Below, piece after piece: positions 10,769 to 20,860 of a stretch of 55,867 nt of DNA; the stretch's first letter is position 1, and the number at the start of each line of letters is the position of its first letter. The notes beneath the pieces were generated by a model. That model ran no database searches and was not told the DNA's origin. It saw only the letters and a program-made list of their open reading frames with translations. This DNA comes from Nemertoderma westbladi. Lineage: Eukaryota > Xenacoelomorpha > Nemertodermatida > Nemertodermatidae. The translations under genes were made by a program, and so were the position numbers. The stretch covers positions 1 to 55,867 of the forward strand of contig JAUCBJ010000800.1 of NCBI GenBank assembly GCA_032718475.1, written 5' to 3'.

Positions 10769-10963
10769 TCATTCTCGGTGATTCAGACTCACCCAATGCG
10801 CGAGCGACCTGGAGTTCGCGGGGCAGCTGAGGAGGTGGTAAGTTGGCGACGGTTGGCCGCAGAGCTTACACAAGCAGTTCTCCAGATATCGTGGAAGTTG
10901 CTGTTGATACACAGCAATTATTAAATAGAATAAAACAGCCCCGCGCAGATGCAAAACCATCAT
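10769..10963 (-). mobile_element. Possible C-terminal zinc-knuckle remnant of a LINE
   Basis: The minus-strand frame contains CKLCGQPSPTYHLLSCPA. This C-x2-C-x7-H-x4-C arrangement is common after the reverse transcriptase in several LINE clades. Only about 60 residues survive, with nothing recognisable on either side, so the call rests on the motif alone. Confidence 0.4.
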
Positions 10964-11389
10964 ATCTCAGTTATTGTACGACGAAATTTAGATTGTGTTA
11001 CATATTTGGAATACTTGCACGGACAGCCATTGATACCATACCAAGAAACCACGTTAAGGTTGAAGAGTAACGGTTGTGTTGTTGGTGCAATATCAATGGA
11101 TACACTTTTTGGAAAGCTTCTACCTAAAGATTTAAAGCTAAAATAAAAATTCTGGCTCACCAAGTAACGAGGAGGTAGGTGAAACTATTTATCTTTCAAA
11201 TTTCATGCCATCTCATTAAGATTTTTTGAAAAATTAGGGGGGGGGGGTGATCACAGAATTACGATACTATATTACGAGGCATAAGTAAATAATAAATTTT
11301 TGAATAACAGCAATTTCAGTTGTTTATTGATCACAAGATTAAGCATTAAAAAACATCAGTTTTTATTTGCCTTTGTTTTTTCCAACCGA
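10964..11389. other. Intergenic and 3' flank of CRAL-TRIO copy A
   Basis: No gene seen. Contains a 10-base G run at 11237-11246. A minus-strand AATAAA (plus TTTATT at 11362-11367), just past the stop of the CRAL-TRIO gene, is a candidate poly(A) signal. The segment around 11320-11389 is homologous to the 3' flank of copy B. Confidence 0.45.
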
Positions 11390-12154
11390 TTACTGATCAA
11401 GTTCTTCTGGTAATATTTCCTGGAACTTTCCCATCAACTTGACCAGCTGATCGTCCCCAATGTAATCACGAAGCTGAGAACGACCCACAAACTTGACATC
11501 AGCGACATACTGTGTCCCAATTACCTTCTTCAATATGTTCCAAATGCCATTGAAAACGGCGTTAACATCCACGACCAGAATGTATTCCACCCAATCTGGG
11601 TAGTACGAATATCGGCAATCGTACATGAACCGACACAATTCGTAATCGAAATTCCCGACTCCCGCTCCTTCCATGTCCACCATCATCGTCATCCTCCCAC
11701 CAGTCAGGTTCTCTTTCGAGAATTGCTTTTCCAGAATATAAACGAATTGACGTTTTGCCTCTTCGGTTCGCTTCTTGCTGTGCATTCTGTATTTCATGGC
11801 GCATATTCCGTTCCCATAGACGTCGACACATCCCAAAGTGAACGGTCCATTATTGGCATTCGCGTCATTGATGACATTCATGACTCCGAATTCTTTACGC
11901 CACAATAAACTCAATTGGATATGTAGAGCGGTCTCATTCACCAAATCTTTGGACTGCTGGTTGTGGCGGATATATCGCCACACCCAATTGTTATTCGTTC
12001 GAATAGCATCCATATCTTCTTCGTAAAAGGTGCCATCCTTCAACCCCTTCATGTAATCTTCTAAAAACTTGTCGCGGACCTTCTCTACTAGCTCGTGATG
12101 TTCCTCAGACGATGGAACATTTGGAAATTTGTTTGTCAATGAAAATACAGCCAT
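11390..12154 (-). CDS. CRAL-TRIO (Sec14-like) domain protein, copy A
   Basis: An intact, intronless 254-codon frame. CRAL-TRIO proteins bind small hydrophobic ligands or phosphoinositides. This one most resembles the N-terminal CRAL-TRIO half of MOSPD2-like proteins and has no MSP domain or membrane anchor. Family features in order: an N-terminal helical segment (about 15-85), LLWRKEFGVMNVINDANANN (about 83-102), CVDVYGNGICAMKYRMHSKK (about 109-128), TMMVDMEGAGVGNFDYELCR (the ligand-pocket strand and helix, about 155-174), YYPDWVEYILVVDV (about 184) and a lipid-gate-like helix before the C-terminus. The start ATG at 12152-12154 aligns with that of copy B. It ends nine codons earlier than copy B because a codon aligned to Ser in copy B is TAA here. 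Ligand and cell site are unknown. Lack of introns suggests retroposition of the founder, or a naturally intronless gene. Confidence 0.8.
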   Translation of the reverse strand: MAVFSLTNKFPNVPSSEEHHELVEKVRDKFLEDYMKGLKDGTFYEEDMDAIRTNNNWVWRYIRHNQQSKDLVNETALHIQLSLLWRKEFGVMNVINDANANNGPFTLGCVDVYGNGICAMKYRMHSKKRTEEAKRQFVYILEKQFSKENLTGGRMTMMVDMEGAGVGNFDYELCRFMYDCRYSYYPDWVEYILVVDVNAVFNGIWNILKKVIGTQYVADVKFVGRSQLRDYIGDDQLVKLMGKFQEILPEELDQ

Positions 12155-12423
12155 GGTTGACTAGATATCGTTACTCGATAACGAGAGTTGGATACCGAAA
12201 CGAAACGAAAAAGTACTAAAATCAGCATGCCGCATTGCAGCAGCATTATATTATATTAAGAATGCTATGCCGGTTTGTCAACAAAATTGACCCGCTTCAA
12301 CGCCCTTGGCCTCTACGATAGTGCATGACGATTATCACCCTATCATTCTCTCACCCTATCTGTTATCTATGTTTCCTATCTAATTAATTGCCCATGTGCG
12401 ACACTATTTATATACCAATTGAA
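12155..12423 (-). other. 5' flank of CRAL-TRIO copy A with a LINE 3'-end fragment (about 12213-12300)
   Basis: The first 35 or so bases upstream of the ATG resemble the flank of copy B (TATCGTT..ACTCG.TAAC). From about 12213 the sequence becomes CAGCATGCCGCATTGCAGC..AAGAATGCTATGCC, matching the 3' end of the LINE at 39505-40558. Any promoter of copy A must therefore be very short, within the LINE tail, or further upstream. No TATA box is evident. Confidence 0.5.
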
Positions 12424-12657
12424 CATTATATTATTGTGAATCTTACTTTATATTACTGTGACTCTTGCATTATATTATTGTGACTCTTACATTATATTAT
12501 TGTGACTCTTACATTATATTATTGTGACTCTTACTTTATATTATTGTGACTCTTACATTATATTATTGTGACTCTTACATTATATTATTGTGACTCTTAC
12601 ATTATATTATTGTGACTCTTACATTACATTATTGTGATTCTTACATTATATTATTGC
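12424..12657. repeat. Minisatellite, 22-bp unit, about 10 copies
   Basis: Head-to-tail copies of a 22-bp unit containing ATTATATTATTGTGACTC, with few substitutions and little length change. Located upstream of CRAL-TRIO copy A. Confidence 0.9.
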
Positions 12658-13370
12658 TCTACCATTGATCATTACAACTTATCACTCAGAGACGCTTTAA
12701 CTTCAACCTTTGACCTTCACTTCAACCTTAGACTGTAATTTTCCCCACAGTAGGACCCCTGATTCAGAGCTGGTAAGGCGACACGCCGCCAAAGGTAGGA
12801 GACTGGTCAAGTGGTCTCTGTCGCCGATTAAGTCCAACACTTGCCAGCAAGATGTGAATGGTCTTGTTGGCAGTAGGCTACGGCTTTTCCAGTCTGAAAC
12901 AATACCCAAAGCCCAAGAATATGGCGAATCTCAAATTAATAATTTCGATGTTCAAACCATGTGCCACTGCTATCGCTTCGTTTGTTTGTGGCAGATTGGC
13001 CCATTACACTGCCAGACAACATGAATTACCTGTCTCACTGGTGAGTGGCTTTCCCTAAAAAAAAAGTATGTCGTGAGATGCAATGTCTTTGCAATTTACT
13101 AATGGAAGAGCGCATGTAGCTGGCAAATCGAGATGGGTTTCGCTTCCAATGCCATGGCTAATGCTGCTAATGCAGCAAAAACAACAATAACATTGGGGTA
13201 TATTGTATTTTTAAATAGATGTAACAATCGCAGAGACCCAAATACACATCCTACAACTGCAAAATTAGCATTAATCTACAGTGCTGGTGGGTATTGTTAT
13301 GCAGAGGTGCCAATGTCTGCATCTTCACTTCAAGGCCTATGTCCTTCACGATTATTTTCTCCAAGAGGTA
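12658..13370. other. Intergenic, no gene recognised
   Basis: A plus-strand frame at 12710-13024 (104 residues) has no family I recognise. It could be a remnant of LINE ORF1-like sequence, but that is a guess. Otherwise nothing supported. Confidence 0.35.
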
Positions 13371-13745
13371 GCCAAAGTTCATGATTGTGTACTGGTCCTC
13401 ACTGCGAAAGTATTGTCCTGCATAGCGGAGGCGGGTCTCTATTCCAGTGTCAAATTTATTTTTTTGGGAGGGGAGGGGGGGGGGGGGGGGAAGGAGAGTC
13501 TGTGTCGTGTCCCAATCAGTGGAAGACACAAATGTTATGGGAGCCATCATAAATTCATCTAATAGCTGCAATAATTTCCTCAAGAATCCCACATGCTGCA
13601 AGTATGCTGAACAGAACATAAATGAGAGACTCAATCGAAGGAAGGCATTAAAGAAAGTCAACAAATACAACATCCATGACAGAGATTCAGCCTTAACCTT
13701 GACGGTGGTTGGCTTTTCCTCCCAGTCATTGATCGCCAACCCTGG
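13371..13745 (-). mobile_element. Degenerate LINE C-terminal fragment
   Basis: The minus-strand stretch ETRLRYAGQYFRSEDQYTI aligns with EQNRLRFAGHCFRREDQPVH in the LINE at 39505-40558, placing it near the end of the same kind of polyprotein. It is much more diverged than the other copies. A 16-base G run (13475-13490) interrupts it. Confidence 0.5.
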
Positions 13746-14165
13746 TCTAATTATCTTATGTCATCGGCGTCAACCTGGTGATTGATAAATTCCTATACAT
13801 TTGTAAGCCGGCAGGAATCATTCTGTGCCTATTTACAGTATTTAAAAACCTTTCTACAATTGCAATGGGTGTATTAAATTCAACTTCAAGGCCTAATGCA
13901 TTCCAAATCTAACTTTATATGATTGTCTCAGCAAAAATATGAGGTGTGACGGTGATTTAGTTATAATTCTAATGGAAATATGGAGTTGGTTAACATTTTC
14001 AATTTCGATTTGCTTTTGATTTATTTAACAGATTCGTTTCGTTTCGGTTTTAGAATAGAAAATAAGAACATTAAAAGCCTATTACTAAATAAAGTGTAAG
14101 GTATTGAAAAGTCCCATGTGAAAATTCCCAGAGTGTCCAGGAAGACAAAATGAGTCAACCTTTGT
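13746..14165. other. Intergenic, no gene seen
   Basis: AT-rich and without recognised coding or repeat structure. It borders the G-rich minisatellite. Confidence 0.5.
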
Positions 14166-15232
14166 TTAAAGGCGTGGGTAGGTGGGTGGGTGGCTCGGTC
14201 GGTAGGAATGTAGGAAGATAGGATTGTGGGAATATGGATGTGAAAGTTGGAATATGGGAATGTGGGAAGGTGGATGTGAAAGTGGGAAAGTGGGAAGATG
14301 GTATTGTGGATGTGAAAGTGGGAATATGGGAATATGGGATTGTGGGAAGGTGGATGTGAAAGTTGGAATATGGGAATGTGGGAAGGTGGATGTGAAAGTG
14401 GGAAAGTGGGAAGATGGTATTGTGGATGTGAAAGTGGGAATATGGGAATATGGGATTGTGGGAAGGTGGATGTGAAAGTGGGAAGCTGGGAAGATGGTAA
14501 TGTGGATGGAAAAGTGGGAAGGTGGATGAGAATGTGGGAAGATGGATGGGAATGTGGGAAGATGGGATTGTGGGAAGATGGATTGGTAGGTGGATGTGAA
14601 AGTGGGAAAGTGGGAAGATGGTATAGTGGATGTGAAAGTGGGAATATGGGATTGTGGGAAGGTGGATGTGAAAGTGGGAAGCTGGGAAGATGGTAATGTG
14701 GATGGAAAAGTGGGAAGGTGGATGAGAATGTGGGAAGATGGATGGGAATGTGGGAAGATGGGAATGTGGGAAGATGGGAATGTGGGAAGATGGATTGGTA
14801 GGTGGATGTGAAAGTGGGAAGACGAGAATGTGGGAAGATGGGAATGTGGGAAGGTGGATATAAAGGTGGATATAAAGGTGGAAATGTGGGAAGATGGGAA
14901 TGTGGATGTGATAGTGGGAAGGTGGATGGGAATTTGGGAAAGTGGATGGGAATTTTGGAAGATGGAAATGAATGTGAGAAGATGGGAATGTGGGTGGATG
15001 GGAATGTAGGAAGATGGGAATGTGGGAAGATGGAAATGTGGGAAGATGGATGGGAAGGTGGATGGGAAGATGGGAATGTAGGAAGATGGGAATGTGGATG
15101 TGATAGTGGGAAGGTGGATGGGAATTTGGGAAAGTGGATGGGAAAGTGGGAATGTGGATGGGACTGTGGGTAGATAGATGGGAATGTGGGAAGATGGATG
15201 GGAATGTGGGAAGGTGGATGGGAATGTGGGAA
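14166..15232. repeat. G-rich, purine-strand minisatellite (left arm of foldback-like locus 2)
   Basis: About 1.07 kb of variable units such as GGGAATGTGGGAAGATGG and GTGGATGTGAAAGTGGGA, with strong strand asymmetry: the plus strand is almost free of C. Units often differ by multiples of three, so the minus strand stays open for 415 codons and spells His/Pro/Ser/Phe/Thr repeats. This is a by-product of the repeat, not evidence for a gene. Higher-order copies of about 125 bp are visible near 14230-14480. Confidence 0.9.
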
Positions 15233-15780
15233 ACAATAAACGCTGTTGTTACCTACCAATTGAAGCAAAGAAGCAGGTTACAGGGGCGAGATTTTCTAAA
15301 CAAAACAATAATCGATGTTGTTACCAATTCAGGGAATACAGTTGTTTACAGAATCGGGCTTTTCTAACCAAACAATAAACGATGTTGTCGCTACCTATCT
15401 CATAACCAAAACAATAAATGTGTGACAACCGGGTTACATGGTTTCGCTTTTGTAAACCAAACGATATAAGTTGTTGTTACCTATAATTGGAGGGAAATGA
15501 GCAGTTTACAGGGGCGGGCTTTTCTAACCAAAACAATAAACGATGTTGTTACCCACCAATTGCAGGAAAGGAGCAGGTTACCTGGTTGCGCTTTTCAAAC
15601 CAAAACAATAAACGTTGATATGATATGATTGATACACAAACCTATCAATTGAGGGAAATGAGCAGGTTACAGAGGTTGGCTTTTCTAACCAAAACATTAA
15701 ACTATGTTGTTACCTATCAATTGAGGGAATGGAGCGTGTTACCGAGGCTGTATTTTCTAATGAAAATAATAAACAACTAT
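15233..15780 (+). repeat. Diverged tandem repeat, about 42-90-bp spacing (core of foldback-like locus 2)
   Basis: Nine occurrences of a CCAAAACAATAAACGATG-like motif, spaced 42 to 90 bp apart, each usually followed by GTTGTTACCTACCAATTG, a GAGGGAAATGAGCAGGTTAC block and GGGGCGGGCTTTTCTAA. Copies are heavily diverged and some are truncated. The same CCAAAACAATAAAC motif recurs at 25752 and 26522, in foldback-like locus 3. Confidence 0.8.
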
Positions 15781-15930
15781 CCGCCCACCTTGCCATCAAT
15801 CCATCTTCCCACATTCCCATCTCCCTACATTCACACCAAACTTCCCATCATCCTACAGTCCCACCCACCTACACACATTCCCACCCGCCTTCCCACCCAC
15901 CCACCTTCTCACTCTATGTCCGACCGACTG
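15781..15930. repeat. C-rich inverse arm facing the G-rich minisatellite
   Basis: Short run of units such as CATCTTCCCACATTCCCATC and CTTCCCACCCACCCACC, the reverse complement of the unit at 14166-15232. It is about 150 bp against 1.07 kb on the other side, so the two inverted arms are very unequal. Confidence 0.75.
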
Positions 15931-16288
15931 ATCAACAGAAGTTCCCATCCCCCTCAAAAAATAAATGACTTCGCGCAGCACGTGAATGCCAAAATTCCCC
16001 CATGTCAACTTTCCCATACTGTGTGGGAAGATGGTCTAAAATACCAAAGTTCCCTATCCCTAATGATAGTGAATGGGCCAAATTCCTTTCCGATGTGTTT
16101 CTTTTTCGCTTGGAAAGGGAATCCTGGCAAAAATATTTTTATATACAATGTATGTTAAGATATTTGAGTGAAGTGATATTGAGTTGAGTGAAATGATGTA
16201 CAGTTCCGTAAGTTGTTTATGTAAAATAAAAATAGGGCAGCGCTTGAGTATTGCTGAGTAGCCAATTTACCCCCATATTTACTAACAG
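15931..16288. other. Unassigned sequence with a 61-codon open stretch
   Basis: A plus-strand frame (16002-16187) reads like ordinary protein (a GRWSKIPKFPIPNDSEWAKF segment), but I recognise no family and see no partner exon. Left unannotated as a gene. Confidence 0.3.
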
Positions 16289-16543
16289 GCCTTGCAGCCC
16301 AAAAAACTGCAAAATTAGCGTAGGCCTAAAAGTATAGCGACCCCATAGAACGGTAGTTTCTACATTTAACAATACGACCTTTAAGAAATGGAAAGATATG
16401 AATCCGTCTAGTATAGGCTTGCAGCCCAAAAAACTGCAAAATTAGCGTAGGCCTAAAAGTATAGCGACCCCATAGAACGGTAGTTTCTACATTTAACAAT
16501 ACGACCTTTAAGAAATGGAAAGATATGAATCCGTCTAGTATAG
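16289..16543. repeat. Recent tandem duplication, 127-bp unit, two copies
   Basis: The CTTGCAGCCCAAAAAACTGC block begins at 16291 and again at 16418. The 127-bp units look identical apart from their outer edges, which suggests a young duplication. Confidence 0.9.
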
Positions 16544-17005
16544 GCTGGGTGCCTATCTATCTATGGCTATAGGCCTATGTATGTATAAGATATACATACG
16601 ATGTATATCTAAGCATCTATACATCTATATGTACTGTAGGTATGTATGTTTAATATTAACTAATGTTTGCAACAGTAGATAATAGATTCAAACACAGATA
16701 GATATAACTTTAAACAACTTAATATAACAAGACAACACAAGATAACGATATAGTCCGAGAAAGATAATAATAGTGCGTGAGAATGTAGGTTTGTTTAAAT
16801 AGGTCAGTAGATGTATAAATAGAGATACAGTTAGTGTTCGTTTGACAATAAGGTTTACTAATACAGAATAAATTAAATGCAGAAATAAGCTCCAATATCA
16901 TAAAGAAAACGTAAATAGATACGTAAGTGAATATGTAAGTCAATAATGAATTAAGGGCTTTACTAAATAAATCAAAGGGTTTGTTTGGCAAAAAATTTGA
17001 TACAA
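16544..17005. other. Low-complexity and AT-rich sequence, no gene
   Basis: Short TATC/TATG-rich stretches (16545-16650), then AT-rich DNA. Part of 16860-16960 looks like a degraded copy of the terminal repeat of the adjacent MITE. Confidence 0.45.
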
Positions 17006-17680
17006 ATTTAAATTAACTGCAGAGATAAACTTTAACTAACATCATAAAGAATAAAAAAATACCTCTAAAAAATAAATAGTCAATAAAGAAATTTATACAT
17101 TTATTATGTATAAAGTAAGTCAACGACTTAACGTTCGAAGGACACAATGTTATAATGATACATATAATTTAGTTTAAATAAATAAATTTATAGTAAATTA
17201 TGAAATTACGTTTGATTTTCTTTAACGGAAAAGTTTTGATACAAAATAATGTTGGACATCCTGACATTGTGAGGACATCGGCTATCGATGGAGGTGTGCT
17301 GATATTTCCTATGAAATCGGCGCGTGTTATGGAATATTTGGGTCACTCGTGGATGAAGTGTGACCCTCTATTTCGCCACAGCTACAAAGTCATTCATCTC
17401 GAGGTACTCTTGTATACCTACCGTTTTCGATAGCAAGCTCATGAGAGCTTGGCAAGCTCTCATGATCTTGGTATGACCCCAGTATTTATTTAAACTAAAG
17501 TATATGTATCATTATAACATTGTGTCCTTCGAACGTTAAGTCGTTGACTTACTTTATACATAAAAAATGTACAAATTTATTGTCGACTATTTATTCTTTA
17601 GTTTTCATTGACTTATACATTTATTTATTATGATGTTATAGCTTTTCTTGCAGTAATATTGCAGTTAAATTATAGTGCAT
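17006..17680. mobile_element. Non-autonomous DNA transposon with about 180-bp terminal inverted repeats
   Basis: Left arm 17006-17190 and right arm about 17480-17680 are inverse copies. The core TAAAGTAAGTCAACGACTTA and the adjoining ACGTTCGAAGGACACAATG are perfectly shared; the outer third has small indels. The 290-bp interior holds a 77-codon plus-strand frame (17200-17433) with no recognisable family, so the element is probably a deletion derivative or MITE mobilised in trans. Superfamily unknown. Confidence 0.75.
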
Positions 17681-18104
17681 CCTCAGGGCATGTCCTTATC
17701 ACCATTTCCAAAGGCTGATCTCGATTCAATTAATTGTGACAATCAATTAAATTTGGCCCTAAAAAAAACCCACTTGGGACATAAAAAAAAAAGACCCAAA
17801 CATCGTTAGAAAATGTATCCAAATTATAGTTTTTTCCGTTTTTCCCGTCGATTTCCTGTCAATGGTATGGCAGAAGCTATACTAGGGTAGGTACAACATA
17901 CGGTACTGGTACTACATAGTTACCAGTACCTATATATGCCTATCTCGTCAATGTCAGTTTGGATGACTGAATTGCCCAGTACCTACTGTAGGTGTAATGT
18001 TGGTATACCCAGAATAAAAATAGGCCAATACAGTAGTAAATATACTGTCTATCTTTAACTATTGACTATGACAAAAACTAAGATGTATACAGACAGACAG
18101 AGCA
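17681..18104. other. Intergenic / possible 5' part of the adjacent transposon
   Basis: No frame of note. It may contain the left end of the pogo/Tigger-like element, but I could not find matching terminal repeats. Confidence 0.35.
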
Positions 18105-20261
18105 GCAGTTGTTAGAAGCTGCTCAGGATGTCCATAACAATCGACGCAGTTCTAGAGTTGCTGCGGCTTAATTTGCGTGGATTTGGGCGTGAAACAATTC
18201 GTCATAGAGTAGATGAATTGAAAGGTACGAGGGTGCTAAAAGAAAGAGGATGAAAAAGATGTCTGAAAGATGATGCAGAAAAAAATTGTAGGTGTAATAA
18301 CTGATATAGCAAATATCTGTTGGATTTGCGCCAAACCAAAAGCAGCTTCTAAGTCACATTAGATAATTTTGCAGAAATAGATGAAGTACGAAATCCGAAA
18401 TTCAAGGATGGCTCTCCCTCCAAATAAAAAATCAGGCGGATATGGACACCCAGCCTCAAATGGCTACGGAGGTTCATGAAGCGGAATAGGCTCAGCAGAA
18501 AACGACTGAAGGGAATGCACATTGGCCATTCAAAGATATTCGAAATCCATTCCTTATTAAGAACTTTTACACCTTGTTGGGAATCTGGCTTGAAAAACTG
18601 GCCATAATGGATCAGCCAGAGAAAGCGTGGAACCTAGATGAATCTGGATTTCCAATGGATCCTAGTAATGTTGAAACTGTATCGGTAGCAGGTCAGAAAG
18701 TTGTTAATGTTGTAGCTGGAAAAGGTCGTGATAATATAACAGTGTTAGTAGCGTGCAATGCGGCTGGTCAAGCACTTCCACCAACTATAGTATATGCTTC
18801 TAAGGCTAAGGTACTGAATAGCATTCCACCAGAGCCAAATGGTCTTAGTTCAACGGGGTGGATGAAGACCAATGTTTTCGAGGATTGGTTCGACTATTTC
18901 TCTGAAAAAATATTTGAACGACCTCTGTTGGTGTTGTTTGATGTTCATTTGTCTCATCTGAGCGAAAAAATCCTCATAAAGACAATATACGAAAACATAA
19001 CTGTAATAAAACCTCCATCGCACACAACATCAAAGCTGCAACCATTTTGTATGTTTCTGTTTTTGGGCCCCTAAAGCACTACTGGACGGAACAGGTAACA
19101 AATTGGATAATGTCAACAGGAATACCAATCAAAGCCATGTCCAAGAAAAAGTTCGCCAATAATCTGGCTGGAATATGGAATAAGGGAATGTCAGAGAAAA
19201 ACATTAAGGCAGGCTTTGGAAGTTTTGGGATATATCCTTATAATCCTGACTAATACGACAAATTATTGTTTGCACCAGAACTTGTTGAAAAATATGACCA
19301 GTGGATTGAAAAAGGTAAACCCTTTATAGATAATCCATCCACCAAAACCCAACCAATGTTGGAGTGCTATGAGGATGATGGTGATGGCAGAAATGTCAAC
19401 CAGCCAAGTACTAGTAGACAGCCTACTACAAATCCATCTACACCTACACCTGGTTTACATCCTCACTTAAACTTGAATACCACCCATACACCATCCTTTC
19501 CACCACCACTAGATGTCACTGGCAGGCCGAGAATTGGTAGTAGGGTTTGGATTGACAATGATGCTCCAACTTCCGCTAATAATAGTAGTAGTTCTCCAAG
19601 CTCAAAAATATGTTTCGCTGAGCTGGTTGCCAGTAAATTTGGCACTACACCACATAGATATGAATGAAGTAGATATGAGTGCCTCTGTCATATCTCAAGA
19701 AGACATTCAATTTGCGGAAGAAAAGGCAGCTCATGAGCTTGCAGCTTCCCGTAAAATAAACCACCACAAAAAGTAAATAAAGTCCCACAGAAGAAGTCGG
19801 GGAAAAAGAAAGTTGTAGAAGAAAGTAGTTCAGAAGACAGCAGTGATGACGAATTGAGTGATGGAGATAGTAGCAGTATGAGTTCAGATACATATGGTGA
19901 TACATCAGGGGAAGAAACAGACAAGTCTGATGAAAGCAATGTAGCGTCTTCTTGTAATAACGCATTTCATTTCATCTCTATAGAATCTACAATGAAGACC
20001 ATTTCTGAAGTTCTCAATAGTTATAACTGGAAAGAAACCTTAGTAGGAAAATACATTGCTGTTCACTTTGATTACCTGTACAAGTATTATATCGGAAAGT
20101 TGGACAAAGTGTTCAATGATAACTCTGAAGAAGATGTGGTGAATAAGGTTTCATTTTATTTTCTTGACTTTCGAAGTTCCAATATATTTAAATCTAAAAA
20201 CAGACCACAGGTGGAAGTTGTGCCTGTTGTGGATATATTCTATGGTCCCCTTTATCTGTAA
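18105..20261 (+). pseudogene. Pogo/Tigger-like (DDE_1, Tc1/mariner superfamily) transposase, decayed
   Basis: Segments appear in the expected order across several frames. A psq-type HTH remnant (LLEAAQDVHNNRRSSRVAA, from about 18109) and a CENP-B-type HTH remnant (RRFMKRNRLS, about 18470) come first. The DDE_1 catalytic domain follows (18574-19253) with NLDESGF (first Asp), VVAGKGRDNITVLVACNAAG, STGWMKTNVFEDWF, LLVLFDVHLSHLS (second Asp) and FGPLKHYWT. The tail (19266-20261) has an acidic Ser-rich linker and a C-terminal VGKYIAVHFDYLYKYYIGKL module seen in invertebrate jerky/Tigger-like transposases. A frameshift near 19050 destroys the LQPLDV box carrying the third acidic residue. An in-frame TAA follows YNPD, and two further frame changes follow. 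It cannot encode an active enzyme. Confidence 0.85.
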
Positions 20262-20411
20262 TGTTATGCAGGACAGTTGGTAGTAGCAAACAGGGAAATG
20301 GTAGAGATTAAGAAGATATGGTCACTCTTCCATAAATGCTTTGGTCACTAAATATGCCCTTGAAGATTTGATGGTTATTGGTTTCTTCACCTGCTATACA
20401 GAAACTAATAA

Positions 20412-20663
20412 ATGGAGACAAGAATGACGGCCATCACCCACTAAAGAACTTTCAAAACTTAAAGGTTACCAAGTTTTCAACCTGGATTTGAGGCCTTTAT
20501 CAAGGTATAACTTAGGTACTGTATGTACTTCAAATAGTATAAATACCTACCATACCTTATATATACCTCGATAAAGGCCTCATTTTGAGGTTGAAAGCAT
20601 TCTTTTAATTTTTGAAAGTTCTCATTTCCTTCTGCGGGTGTTGGCCTTCATTCTCGTCTTTTT
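20412..20663. mobile_element. Palindromic MITE, about 250 bp
   Basis: The first and last 100 or so bases are imperfect inverse copies, for example TTGAGGCCTTTATCAAGGTATA near 20490 against TATACCTCGATAAAGGCCTCA near 20560, and GACAAGAATGACGGCC against GGCCTTCATTCTCGTC at the outer ends. The centre is near 20535. Non-coding. Confidence 0.75.
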
Positions 20664-20860
20664 AGCCTATTTACTTGCTCTTCCATTTCTGTTCTTCCCA
20701 TCTTTTTTCAATGTGATACTGAAACTAGTTTGATTCTTGAACTCCTTATTATCTTTGTTCAGCATTCTACAAACTGTAGTGACTTTGTTACTACCAGTAT
20801 ATCTTGAATCTATCTTGTTCCACAGAGAGAGAGGGAATCGTCATTACTCAAACATTCAGC
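20664..20860. other. Short intergenic stretch, nothing recognised
   Basis: AT-rich flank between the palindromic MITE and the decayed coding stretch on the minus strand. Confidence 0.4.

Noticed and set aside
13251-13739. A 162-residue minus-strand gene
   Set aside because: Its middle aligns to a LINE C-terminus, and its poly-Pro run is a translated G/C homopolymer.
14021-15268. A 415-codon minus-strand frame of His/Pro/Ser/Thr/Phe repeats, and a 356-codon frame overlapping it
   Set aside because: Two frames of the same strand are open at once because the satellite units lack stops and often vary by multiples of three. The protein is just the translated minisatellite.
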